Shown here piece after piece: positions 51,701 to 64,000 of a DNA stretch of 64,000 nucleotides. The DNA comes from Tetrahymena thermophila SB210 (Eukaryota > Ciliophora > Oligohymenophorea > Hymenostomatida > Tetrahymenidae). The DNA is taken from assembly GCF_000189635.1 (NCBI RefSeq), contig NW_002476559.1:434001-498000 (forward strand), written 5' to 3'. Position numbers and translations under genes: made by a program. Under the pieces are notes generated by a model. The model was not told the origin of the DNA and ran no database searches. It saw only the letters and a list, made by a program, of their open reading frames with translations. Position 1 is the first letter of the stretch. Each line of letters begins with the position of its first letter.

Positions 51701-54700
51701 ATAAGTATAAAACTCTTTTTTTTATTATTATATAGTACTAGTGCAAGGAGCAGAATTAAGAAACACAAAATTTTGGTTCTCGATAGTTAATCCATGGCTT
51801 AATAAAAAGAAAACTCTATGCAAAAATATTTAAAAGTCTGTATTTTCAGTCATATTTTGCTATACCTGAGCCTCATTTAGTTCCAACTCAAATAATAAAT
51901 AAATAAAATGAATATCTACATTAACATATTTTCCCTTTTCTATTGAGAATATAATCAATTCTTTCATAAATTAATTCCATTTTTTTAAGAATTCAATTTT
52001 TACATTTTTTTGGTTGTTTTTTTAAGAATTAAAATAATATATCCTTAAAAGTTCTTTTGCTTAATTCAAGAAATCTATTTGAAGCTTAATAATATTTTAA
52101 ACTTTTATTTCGCTTATGAGATTTGAAATTTCTCTTATTTCTGAGAAGTGATGGCAAATATAATTTATCAGCTCAACTTTCTCAAGTATCTATTTGCATT
52201 CATTATCTTCAGTTCTTCTTAAGGCTTTTAAAAGATATTAAGAATTTTCATAAAAGGAGATATTTTTGCATTACTTTTATTTTTCCAATAAAGATTCGAA
52301 TATTCTTTTAATTAATAAATTAGTTAATAAATTTATTTATTGTGAAACTTTAAAGTTTTTCAAATCCTTTTTTCTTTAATCTTAAAAAGTTTAGAATATT
52401 TGCTTTATGTTAATACTGCTTTAATAAAAGTAAATAAGTTCTTTAATGTCTTTTATTTATTATCTCCAAATATACCAAACAAGGTAGATATCAATTAGGC
52501 AATCTTCATATTATGCATTATAATTTAAATTATCCTCATTTACAAAAAGTAAAGTTTTAATTACTTATAAGTATCCATCCTCTATTTAGTTAATTTTACT
52601 ATTTTTAGAATCAATCAAAATATAGAAAGGGAATTTTATGATCTATTAATTAAAAGCTTTTAAATTTTATTTAGCACTCTCACGGAATATAATGAGGACT
52701 TTATCATTTTCAACTACACAATTTTTTTGTTATTTTTTTACAGTATTTTCAAATGTTTGTAAAATTTATAAAATTTGTATGCTCTCATTTATTATTAAGT
52801 CATTTGTTTGTTTCAAATTGTTTTACTTTTCACATTAAAAGTCAGTACACGTATCTATCGCTAATTCCATTTCAGAGTATACATATCTCTAAAATAATTC
52901 TTCTTAACATACATGCATTCCATAGATTAAACCATTCTTTTCTAGGCTAATGATGACTTAGTAAAAAAACATAACAAAAATATTTTTAAATCCTAGTATA
53001 ATACTATTAATTGTGCTACTTGATTGACCAATAAAATATTGAGGTATGAGATACTTGAAGATGAAATCATCTAACGTCTAGATGTTGTATGCCTTTTAAA
53101 TAACTATGTAAAGCTTACTTTGTATGATTTGCTTTAATTTGTCTGTGTAACTAGAGCCTTAATCAAAAGCTTTAATCAATTAATTAAGCCTTTTTTATTT
53201 ATATAATTGATCAGGAATTTCATAATTTATTTTAGAGTAAGCCTCTTCCACTAATTAGAAGTTACTGCTGAAATAGAATTCTATCAGAGGTGCTTCTGAA
53301 TAAAAAAATGATTACAAGTACAATTCTCTTTAGGACATGAGATTTTTAAATGTAAATTTATTTTTAATATAATCTATTGGACATGATTATATGATATCAA
53401 TAGCATTACTTTTGTATTCATTAAAAGGACTTAAATTCTCGATGTAGTAATATTCCCAATTACCAATTATTGGTATCATGTCATAGAGATCTTCTACTCG
53501 AACAAGTATTATTATATTAAGCTAAAATTATATTTTTTTGTTCTTGTATTCTGACAATTCATCAATCTTTTGCATAATAAACTCAATTTATTACTTGCAT
53601 TTGCTATCGTTCAAATATGTATTTATTATGAGGATTTATTATTCTTATTTTGAAAAATCTGAAGTATTAGATGATTATTTATTTTATGAAAAATTATATG
53701 TTTGAGTATTAAAAATAATTTATTATTTTTCTTGTTTAAGTTTGCTGAAAAACTAACTGAGTAATTTATCTAAATCTTATTCAGATTCGATTTCATTAAT
53801 ATCTTTATAAACATAGTTTGTATTTTTTGGCTCAAAAACATTGCTGCTATTAGGCGAAAAGACTACAAATTGTCTAATGTAATCTTATTCAATCTAGTTC
53901 TATAAAATTATCCTATTTAATATAAAGCTGTCTAAGCTGTAATGATAGTCAGATTCAACATAAGCTTAGTAAAATTAATTTTAAAGATGTATTTCCTAGC
54001 AGTTCCTACTAACAGGCAACATGCAATTTTAAAAATGACTCAAGTGAAATAATTTTCTTAAAATATTTTCTAAATCATTACTTTACATCTCAAAAGTTTC
54101 ATAATTATTTAAAATTTGCCTTTTAAACTTATTCTAAAGATACAAATCCTGTATGACTGAATTTAAATTTTTGAACTTAAAAGAAACTAATTAATTCAAA
54201 TAAGATTCGTTCTAAATATTACACTTTTTTTAGATCTCTTTTTTTTTCATTTCTTGCAATTTATTCACTTCATTATTTAATTTCTTTATATAATTTTTGT
54301 CTTATTCATCAATTATCTCGTTATGGTTTAAGTAGTGTTTCTCAAATCTGTTCAATAGTGGACCATCCATCCTGTGACAATATTACTCATTTACTATTAA
54401 AATCAGCTTAAAATTTTTATTCACCTCAATGACGCTGTTATCAGTTCCTATAGATATTTTAGAATAGTATTTTTGGTTGAAAGTGTGGTAACTTTAGTTG
54501 AGAACTTCATAAAGACTTTAATAGATACCATCAAGATTCAAGAGAACTATTATGAAACCTTCTTCTATACAGCCAATAATTTAATTTAAAATGTTATTTG
54601 TCTATTATGTTTATTGGTCTTGAGAAAAATTCATTCCAATAAAAAACCTATGCTTTTTTTACCTCAGCTATTGCTTTAAGAATTTAATCGACTTTCTTTC

Positions 54701-57700
54701 ATCATTTGTGATTATCATTAAATTTCTGCAAATTTACTTTTCAGAATCTTCTTTTAAATTTTAATTGATCAATGCTAAGGGTTTAAACTAACTAATTTGA
54801 TTTAATTCTTCAATATTATTAAATGACAATTATAATAATTCTTTAGAGTTTTAAAGGCCTGAAAAGTTTCTAAAGTAAGCCTCTTCAATTATTTTAAAAG
54901 CAGCATTTTTGTCTGACATTTGGCCAATCTTATTTATTATTTGTTATACAACATTGAAATAATCTCTAATTCCGTGAAATCTCTGATATTAGTTGTTCTG
55001 TTATTTTTAATTTTCTATGTAGTTCAAGTAAATTTATGGTATGCTTTTTTTGACTTGGTTAAAAAATTAATTATCTCTATATTGATTAGGAATAGTATTT
55101 TCCAAAATATCCTCTAATTCCTCTTTTACAATATCTAATCTATAATATTAAATGGTTATTTATTTTTAATTGAAATAATAATAATGATAAATTACCTATA
55201 AATTGCGAGCATCCTATTCATTTTTGATGCATCTAGAGGAAAATTAGAAATAGAAACAAATGCTACTTTCATCTTTTCAAGAGCTTCATGCAATACTTTA
55301 AGTGGATTATGAGGAGATATTTCAGCTAATCCAATTTCATCAAAGCAAATAACGCATAAATTCTCAGTTTATTCTTTCTCCTTTGAATCAAATTCTTCTT
55401 ACCTTTTGTTGGCATCTTAATATACCTCAATTACTCTCTTAGATTTGCTTTAGGTGTGACCTTAATAGCAAATTGGAATTAAAGCAGGGTAGTATCTAAG
55501 GAATTATTTTTTGGACTATTTCCCTTCCATTGAAGAAATTACAAACTTTAAAGAGAGACTCTTTGAACTACCAGGAGGCCCTTAAATTATAAAAACAAGC
55601 TTCAATTAATCAATAATTTAATTTTAGATTGTAAAAAAAGTTACCTATTAAGCAAACAGGAATTCTGTTCACAATACAAACAAATAAAAGAAAGGTATTT
55701 TGCTTTAAAGAGAAAGTTTTTGATATATTTTAAGGTAAGTTCAACTACTAAATAAAAAAATCTAAAACTTTTTAAATAAACTCTTAGTAATGCTCAAAGC
55801 CTTTTGCAAATACTTTATATTTCTAGCACAATTCTTTTAAATAATGAACTCTCCTCTCATGTTGAGGGATAAGCAAGCAATAATTTATATAAAAAGTTAG
55901 ATAAAACGAGTAAGGAATGATATTATTTTAATCTACTTATAATTTTTCTTCAGAGTTATTGCTTGCTCTGTTTAAAAATTCTATGCTACTTTTTAGAAAA
56001 TTAGTATATCTTTTCACATCTCTTAAACTGCATGCGCTTGTTCTATTTCCCATTTCTTGTCTAACATAATTTTAGCTGAAAGATACCATTTTTATGAAAT
56101 CGTCTTTTTTTTGCTTATCAATCTTGTATTAAAAATTTTCTAACTCTTCAAATAGAATCTCCATAATATTTGCAATGTAAGAATCTTCATCATTTTTATT
56201 TAATTCTCCAAAATTTAAGACAAAGCTAAACATACTTTAAGGAATTGGAAAAACGTTATATTCTAAATCTATTCCTTTAAATTTATTATCCATTTCATCA
56301 CATTTAATTCCTCCTTGAATTTTGTAATTAAAAATTTCTTTTTGTTTATCTGTCTTCAACTTATATGGATTTATAGCAGCAATTATTATTATATTTTTAA
56401 ATAACTGTCTCCCCTTAATAAGCCTATCAACTATCATTTCTTTGAAAAGTCCACTTATAAGACTACAAGTATTAGCCTGTATGATTAAATAAAAATTTTA
56501 ATATTTATTAAAATTTGTAAACTTACCTCATCAAAAAATAAAATCAATTTTTTATTATCTAATTCCATAGCTTTCTTCTCTAATGATTCAACTAAATCTA
56601 TTATTTCCTTTTCAGTGACTCCTGCATGTATAGTTTTAGAATAGAACATATCATTCATCAAATATGCCAGATACTCTAACAAAGCTGTTTTTCCTATACC
56701 TGTCTCGCCCTTTATTTTATATTATTAAATATCAATTAATTAATTTAATTAAAATATCTTACCATGAATATTGTTGGAATATTAGATCTTATGCGAAGAT
56801 AAGTAGTACAAATCTTGTAAAAGTTATCTTTTTAAACAATAGTATTTTCAAACACTTCCTTAAATTATTAGCGATTCGTTTACTCTCTAGTTTGTTTGAA
56901 TATATTTATATCATTATTAAAAAGAAGAATACTTTTATCTTTATAACTTAGGTCATCATCTTTAGATCGGTTGAAAAAAAATCTTTTTTTAGAATCATAA
57001 TTTTAAAATAGTTTTTAAAAAGACTTTGGTATTTCTTTTTCATTTTAAAAGAAAAAAGTTAAGCAAGGTGTTTATTGATCCTAAAAAGTAACGAAACTGG
57101 TCTGCTATGTATCAAATTTAAGAAGGAACTAAGTCTACTATGATAAAATCTACTCTTGAGCTTAAAAGCAGTTATCATATTCTTATAAACACGAAATAGA
57201 AACTTTTTGACACATTTAAAATGAGTATTTTACAATATCTGTTCTGAGAGTTTTCAATTACTTGGTAGATTCTAAAGAAATATATTCAGATCTTTCAAAC
57301 ATCATCATTTCAGTTCCAAACAATTTTATAAAGTTTATAACTTATTAAAAGTTAGGAATAACTTTACAATTATTTATATGCTAAATAAAATGCTAATTTA
57401 GTAGCCTTACAAACTCTTTCCATTCTATTTATTGTATTTATTTCATTTCCTCTAACTTATCTTTATCGTCAAAATAATTTTATGATTTTTTATCTATTCC
57501 ATTCAAATATCTATAAACGGTTAAAGCCTAAGAATCTAAGCCATTTTATATTAAAGTATTTAAGCATAAGTCTTTAATGTTAAATTCAATTTCTTTGATT
57601 TTAAAATATTTTTTAATTTAAATTGAATTTTCTAGAGATTTATTTACCGTATTATTAACTTCTATAAAGAATTAAGCTTAAGAACCTAAATTTATATATT

Positions 57701-60700
57701 CTCTTTAATTAAAATTAATGCTTTTTAAAAAAATCATCTCAAAAAGAAGAAAATTCAATTCTATCTCTTCTGTTTCATATAAATCCAAGTGATAGAAGTT
57801 CCTTTCACTTTATATATCTTTCATATTTTTTTGAAGTTATTTTATATAATTTTCTTTGCTACTGCTTCCATTTGAAGGAATTCTAATTAATGATTAATTC
57901 TCTATTTTATTTTCTTAAATAATTTTTTATGATTTACCAACTCCAGGTACTTTAGAAGTATAAAAAATTGCACTTTCAAAGATATTATTTAAGTGTGGAA
58001 AATTATCATCTTTTTTAATTTATATTTGATTAAATTGGGATAGCGAAGTGTCAAAAAAGTTTTCTTAAACTAAAATATACAAATAATTAATGCTAACTCT
58101 TAAATTACTCAGTAATCTCATCTAGGCTCCATTTAACTTACAGTTAATTACTAAATAAAAATTCAAAGATTCATTTTGATGCTCTAAAAACATATATCTT
58201 TATAAAAATAGCTATAAGTCTTAGAAATTTGAGTATGTGTTAAAAATTAAAAAGTATTCTGATTTGTAACTCTTAATATTTTTTTCATTAGAAAATATCT
58301 TTTCTATAGCATCTAAAGAATTATTGAACTTTATGATATTCACTCCTGTCACTTGTTTACTTAATTAAAATAAAATAAAGTATAGGTTTAAATAATTTTT
58401 AAATTTTTTTTTTTTTATTTTTTAAGATTTTTTTTTGAAAATTTATAAGCTTTTAAAAGTTAATAAAAATATTACTTCATCCCTCCTCCTTATTGTGATT
58501 TCTAATTATTCGTGATAAATTAGGCTTTAAATAAAAATAATAAAATTAATATTTAAAATTTTAATCAAATTAAAATAAATACCAATAAATTCAAGCTTAT
58601 TTTGAGATTTACCATAATCTTCAGAAATTTTTTCAGTAATCTTTGGAATATTATTAGAGTTTATTTGTAATAATATTTGGTATAAACTTTTACTTAGACC
58701 ATTTAGTAAAAGTTAACCACTTAAATATTGGTTTAATTGGAGATAGTGTGACTAGCTTATAAATGTAAATTTTGGGAAATTTTTATTAGCTTATTCTATA
58801 TTTGACTACCATTAACTTAATTATTTTGTAAGATTTTCTTACAAATCTTACATTTCTTTAATTGTATTATTGTACTATGTATTAGAGTTTTAAAATGTAT
58901 ATGTTTCATTAGTTATCAAGAAATACCCAAAATCAGACATCTCTTGCAACTTTAATCGGATTTCTTCAACGATTTGTAGCATAAATTTAAACTTTTGTAT
59001 TTTTTCTTCATTGTTTTCAACTTAGATCATATTCGAAGGCTTTAAAGTATCTACTATATTTGAGGTGCCCTGTTTGTTCACTTTAAAATCTCTTGTATAT
59101 TTGTTAATCAAAACTCTTGAATTTATTTCTTTTATTTTTTATTCAGAATAGCCATTAATGCTATAAGTTGAGGGTTAATCTTTTTATGAGAATAAAATTT
59201 TAATCTCACTTTTAATGTAAAAACTATTTAATAGATCAAAATAAATTCTTTTTTTATCTAATCCATTTTGAATTTTTTCGAGCTTCCCAATATCATAAAC
59301 TATTTAAGTCCACTATATTTATTTTTATTCAGTTAATTCAGTTTGTATAAATGAATTTAATTTTTGAATGTCATCTATAATATATCCATTATTTCTTACT
59401 ATCTCATTTTATTGGTTTAATAATTTTTGGATGAATGGAGTGATATCGTGGAGAGACTTAAGATAGACACTCAAATCATGCTAATCTCTGCCGATAAATT
59501 ATCTTAAATCATAAAATGATGTATTACTCTTCATATTATTTTCTACTTTTGATATTAATTCTTATGACTATATAAAATTTCTTAGATTAGTGTAGAAATT
59601 TGATAAAGATAATTTATATACAATTTAAAAGGCCTCCTCAATTTCTTAAGGTAAATTTATTTTAAAAAGCTCTTTAAAAGGCAATTTTGGTGTAATTAAA
59701 TCCTTATTATCTTATACAGAGACGTCTGCATACTTGCATATAAATTAAAACAAAAACTTGTTTTTAGAAGAGTCTTATTTGGTGTTAAATATCTTTGCTA
59801 CATCTAAAATAAGATTACTATTTTAATCATATGACTAAAAAATGCACTACCATATTTTTATTTTATTCAATTTTTCTTAGACTTCATGTTACTTGTTAAT
59901 AATTTAGCAAAGTTGTTATAAATTTTAGTGTGTTTTACCTTTCACACAATATTCCTCTAAATCTTGGAAGGATAAATCATTTTTAAATAATTCATTTTAT
60001 TTAAATTATTAGAGATTTGTTTTCATAAATGGAAGATAACCTTGAACAGAGAATTTTGTTTATTCACTAGTTATTAGTTTTAATTTGCTTAATAAGGTAT
60101 TAAAGATATCTATCTCCTATTATCTTCTTTCAAAAACAGTATTATAAAGCTTTGATATGTCTGATATGAATTTATTTATTAACGAATTAAAATACTTGTC
60201 TCTTAAGTCTTACAATTATGAATTATTAACTTTATTGATTTCTTCATCTAAATATTTTTCATTTTCAATTTTCAACTTTGAAAAAATATTTTCCATGATT
60301 CGTGAATTTTTCATTTCAAAGAAAATTTTAGCAAATTCAGAATAAACATTAAATTTGTCTACTTCGTTTTTAACTTCTTTAATTATTTTATATTCTAATT
60401 GAAATTTGGTAAGATGATTTAGTTGATTTGGGAAGTATTTTTAGAAATAAATAAAAAAATCTAAAAGTCTTTAATATTCTTCTTGAGTATCATTAATTAT
60501 TTTATTCGTATTTTCAACAATTTTTTAATAATCTTTTTCAAACCTATTAAGTATTTCAGTAACATATTATTAATTAAAAAATTTCTTGAAGGAAGTGACA
60601 CAAATTTCTAGCTTTAAAATTTGATTTGTAATTTTATCTACTTCTGTTTGGAGTGTTTGATAAAATTATGCTTATTAATTACATTTTGTTAAAAATTAGA

Positions 60701-62684
60701 ATACAAAATAAGAATTGAATAGCATATTTTGATTTTTAATTAGATAGTTAAGTCTTTTTAGAGCCATTGTCTCACAAATTTCGATAATTTTCTAAACTTC
60801 TATTTTTATTGTTTTATTTTAATTTTTTTAAAAAAATTCATAATCATTTAAAAATTCTTTTTCATCTTGCTCACTTTTAACTTCTCTTTCGTAATTTAAA
60901 ATTATTTCATTAAAATATTATCTGAATTCTTCTTGATTTTCTAACTAATTTGAAATTTAAAAATCGCAAAGATTTCTAAGTCCTAAGAAATTCATGTAAT
61001 CTTTAATTGTCTTTGTAAGCTAATTACTGAAATCTTTTATTTTCTATTCATTTAGAGCTGCTATACTAATTTCTTCTAAGTAAAATTCGTTTTCAGCCAA
61101 CTTTTTTAAAATAAAATAGTTTATTAAAATTGTATCTTTTGTTAAAAATATAATTAAATTTACTTCTAATTTAAGATATTCATAATCTTCTTTGCCTCCT
61201 TCCTTCAATTTTAAAATTTCTACCTTCTTTTAATTATATTATTATTTCTTTTAGTCTAATTTTATTTATTGCTATTTAAGTATCTCATGAAGAAAATTTA
61301 AAAATTTCTATTTATCATTAAATAATTTGCTCAAATTAAGTTAATTTTAACCATCCTTGTTGTTAGGATTACTTCTATTTTATTTCTAATATTAAGAGGA
61401 TGCTTTTTTTGTTAAATCACAGAGTATAGTTGTGACATCAACAAACGGGTTTTGGTTTTTTAAGGATTGTAAAAATGTTTCACATTTATCATCTTCTATT
61501 AAACTTTCTATAAAGGTGGTTAAGAATTTATTTGAAATATTGATGTCATATTTAAAAGCATAATCATAAATTAATGTATTATTTAATTAAATATTTTTTT
61601 GATTTTCTATCTATTTTTTGATAAAATTTCTCATCTCAAAGTAATTTATATCTAAATCTGCTCTCAGTTTGCTATAAACATCAAATAAGCCATTTAGAAT
61701 TTGATCACTATCAAAATTTATCTTTAGTATTTTTTCCTTAAATAAATTTGTTTCTATTTTTTTAAACCCGAAAAAATTTAAATTCTTAATTTGGCCAATG
61801 CTTTCTGAAGAAATTATTTCATTTACAATTTGGATTCTTAAATTATGAGTAATCATTTTATATTTTGGGTTACTAAATTTTATTAGCAATTCTTATGCTT
61901 TTATTAATTGTGATTTAAACTCAAATTTATATTAACGATAACTTATGTATGCTTCAGCTTCTTCTTCAGAGAGTATTTCTTAATTTTCTAAGATTTAGAG
62001 GCGATCTTCGTAATTTTCTATTTGATTAAAGATGTCCTTAAATTTTACTACTAGCTATGGTTAATTTTCATGTTAGCTAATGAATTTTTAGTATTATATA
62101 ATTATTTTTTTTATTAAATCTATTTTAATATTCTTGTTTTTAATTTGTATCCAAATGTACTCAATCATTAAATCTATATCTTCTAAATTTTAATTTGTGT
62201 CATCCAATTGTTATAAAACTACTTAGTAAGATTTTTCTAAAAATAATTTTAAGCTATCGCTTTTTTCCAATTTCAATTGCAAGTACAAATTTATCAAAGT
62301 AGAAACTTTGATATTATTGTATATGAAATCAATTATTTTGCTTTTTTCATTAACTATTATTTTTTAAAAATTTGTCTATAAAAGTTTAAAATCTTAAGGC
62401 ACATCAAATACTTCTACTAGTTCCTTCTGAGCTTTTTAGCGGAATACTGGATTTTAAATATATACTGATTAATAAGTGCCATCATCGGATACTAATTAGT
62501 AAACATAGTTCTCAATTCTTTTGGAATACTAAATTTCAGTTTGATAAATATTCTTCTCGCACTCAGATTATTAAAGCTGAAAATCTTAGTTAGAGTAACC
62601 ATCAATTCTCAAGAAGATTTTAAAGTTTATAGGCTAAGATGTTTCAAAAGATAAATAGAATTTAATTTTATTTCTCTCGCTCAT
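48704..62684 (-). CDS. Giant RNF213/mysterin-like AAA+ protein, copy D (complete)
   Basis: Complete fourth paralogue. ATG at 62684-62682 (MSERNKIKFYLSFE), TGA at 48706-48704, C-terminus EEEFNDQFDQ. Exons (minus): 62684-58583, 58524-58476, 58359-56763, 56709-56527, 56476-55645, 55580-55196, 55139-49970, 49906-48704; introns 58, 116, 53, 50, 64, 56 and 63 nt. Coding sum 13521 nt, 4506 aa. Landmarks: N-terminal beta-rich stretch with YVYQLVSDDG, AAA2 SKVPGVGKS (~1518 before counting the mini-exon shift), AAA3 PTIFM-GETGIGKT (~1917), LILFFDEANTCS (~1977), SLRDV, AAA4 LIGPPGSSKS (~2255, split by an intron), VICFDEIGLAE (~2333), MDGPLLNRFEKH (~2642), Cys module (~3750-3771). GETGIGKT is the closest of the four to the animal AAA3 P-loop. 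Residue numbers are approximate to about 20. Confidence 0.92.
50975..51040 (-). other. RZ-finger-like zinc module of copy D
   Basis: YQCLCC then about 14 residues then VQCQYC: the two CxxC pairs shared by all four copies, with one extra adjacent cysteine and the shortest loop of the set. Confidence 0.6.
54335..57956 (-). other. AAA2-AAA3-AAA4 ATPase core of copy D
   Basis: AAA2 SKVPGVGKS (57956-57930), AAA3 GETGIGKT after intron 56710-56762, FFDE then ANTCSLISGLFKEM across intron 56477-56526, AAA4 GPPGSSKS after intron 55581-55644, CFDEIGLAEISPHNPLK, PLLNRFEKH (54364-54335). Canonical Walker B residues in both AAA3 and AAA4. Confidence 0.88.
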
Positions 62685-63661
62685 TTATTATCACTCTAAA
62701 GGCAACTAATTGACTTTCTAAAGTTATTTATTTATTTATTTATTATCAAATTTTATTTGATGATTTACTAATTTTTAATATCGCATCAAATATACTAATA
62801 TCTTTTTTCCTATTCTGAAATATTAAATAATCACCAGTTCTAAATAAATGAATCTTAATCAATAATTTGTTTATCTATTTTTATATTAATCATTAAACGT
62901 GTAAATGTTATTATTTAAATATTGAATAATTAGAATATTTAATTTTTCCCTTCAGCCATTGAATCAATTCATAATAGCAGTTTCTAATTTAATTATAATT
63001 TTAAAAATAAATAATAATATTTTAAAGTGTTCTTTTTAATAAAATAAAATATATATACCCATATGTGAATTTAATTTTTAGCTATCACCATTTAAAAATT
63101 TAAAAGCAATAAATTACTTAGGTTAACAAAATTTATGAATATATTCTTAAATGTAAATTTTAGAGAAAAATGAATATTAAGGTAAATTATTTTAATTTAT
63201 ATTTTTATTATTTAAATAAAATATTTATCATGGATAATTTATTATTCAAAATTAAATAGAATGTTACATTTATCTGATATCAATTTTTGTTAATAAAAAA
63301 ATTAGTTTATACTAGAAATTATTTTTATTTATAAAGAAGGTAGGAAGGAATAAAGGAAGGAAGGAAGGAAGGTAACTAATGAGGTAATAAAATTTTTTTT
63401 AACAAAAAAATACCGAATTAAGATTAGTTGATGAAATAAATACTTTTTGATAGATGCTTGAGAAAACAAATGATTTAGTTAGTAAATTCATATCAAAACT
63501 GATCAGAAGTATATTCAAAAAGATTTTTATTTCTTCTATATCTAATTCAATTCCTTCAAATTTGATATATTTGATCTTATTAAGCCTATTAAAAATACAT
63601 CAATTTTCTATTAAAATAAGAAAATATAAATATTTATTAATTTTACCTATTTATTTTGTAA
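62685..63661. other. Divergent intergenic region between copy D and the right-edge gene
   Basis: Likely holds both promoters. It contains a short TTTA run near 62728 and a purine (GGAA)n tract at 63334-63372. The open stretch from 63454 reads as hydrophobic, ends at a TGA overlapping the next gene, and is not called as a gene. Confidence 0.7.
63334..63372 (+). repeat. (GGAA)n purine microsatellite
   Basis: Interrupted AAGG/GGAA tetranucleotide run, all purine apart from two Ts, about 290 bp upstream of the ATG at 63662. A G-containing tract stands out in this A/T-rich background. Confidence 0.9.
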
Positions 63662-64000
63662 ATGGATTCTAATTAGGGATAGAATTAAGTATCTGAAGAT
63701 AAAAGCTTGTTTACTGTTATTGATAGATTTGCTCTAAACTTGGTCAAGTAAAATTTCTAAAGATAGATAGCAGAGATTGAAAACCAGTTTAAAGTTTCCA
63801 TTACTATAATTGAAGAATATGGTTAAGTTTTAATTAAGAGAACTAGTGATGAAGTTAGTACACCTGAATTGGAAAAAGAGTTGTTTTAATAAGTAGGCTA
63901 TAAAGTACTTGAGCTAACTATTATTCAATCTAGCAAACTCAAGGAAGGTAAGATTGATAGCAATAGTGAGTTTTATCTTAAAATTGAAAAGAATCTTAAA
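63662..64000 (+). CDS. Unknown protein, N-terminal part (runs off window)
   Basis: Open in the ciliate code for 113 codons from the ATG at 63662 to the window edge. Begins MDSNQGQNQVSEDKSLF, then a likely amphipathic helix (LNLVKQNFQRQIAEIENQF), a beta-like stretch (KVSITIIEEYGQVLIKRT) and a charged region with ELEKELFQQVGYKVLELTII. No family recognised. This start was chosen over the ATG at 63454 in another frame because that frame meets TGA shortly after and reads as non-protein-like hydrophobic sequence. An intron or a more upstream exon cannot be excluded. Confidence 0.6.

Noticed and set aside
58346..58582. A single 237-nt intron in copy D
   Set aside because: Frame-compatible, but the inner stretch encodes a peptide clearly similar to the copy C mini-exon, so the two-intron model is preferred.
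1..62684. In-frame TAA and TAG everywhere: pseudogenes or noncoding DNA
   Set aside because: Reading TAA/TAG as Gln gives coherent family motifs, exact multiples of three after splicing, and single TGA stops at the ends, so the genes are intact in the ciliate code.
63454..63698. Small plus-strand ORF starting MLEKTNDL
   Set aside because: Hydrophobic, low-complexity reading that ends at TGA overlapping the better frame starting at 63662; no motif or splice signal supports it.

Overview
The window looks like macronuclear DNA of an oligohymenophorean ciliate, closest in style to Tetrahymena. It is very AT-rich, TAA and TAG are read as glutamine and TGA is the only stop, and introns are mostly 50-80 nt, AT-rich, GT...AG. 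Paramecium is unlikely because its introns are about 25 nt. Read with the standard code nothing long is open. Read with the ciliate code almost the whole window is coding. Species assignment is inference.

Layout: four giant genes (4.5-4.7 thousand codons each) lie head-to-tail on the minus strand: A (1-13815, last ~131 codons off the left edge), B (14829-29084), C (33690-48309) and D (48704-62684). All four belong to the RNF213/mysterin family of dynein-like AAA+ ubiquitin ligases. Seen in all four: an AAA2 P-loop, an AAA3 unit (PVIIMG..GIGKS/T with FFDE), the family-specific SLRDV motif, an AAA4 unit (LIGPPG.SK and DEIGLAE.SP.NPLK.LH), the PLLNRFEKH motif, and a C-terminal Cys-rich RZ-finger-like module. 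A RING finger was not found in the expected stretch of B. With my exon models the coding lengths of B, C and D are exact multiples of three and A stays in register with B, so all four appear intact.

A and B are a recent ~15.2 kb tandem duplication that includes the 5' flank. C and D are older paralogues with their own intron patterns. A 40-bp minisatellite is expanded about 7-fold just upstream of A and is single-copy at the same place upstream of B.

Between B and C, on the plus strand, lies a 15-exon leucine-rich-repeat gene (30238-33283) of ribonuclease-inhibitor type, in which nearly every exon is exactly one 90-nt repeat. At the right edge a plus-strand gene of unknown function begins (63662) and runs off the window.

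How the genes may work together: animal RNF213 is a ring-like ATPase coupled to ubiquitin transfer, with roles at lipid droplets and on intracellular bacteria. A tandem expansion of four copies beside an LRR gene would fit a diversifying recognition or defence cluster in a bacterivorous protist, but that is inference only.
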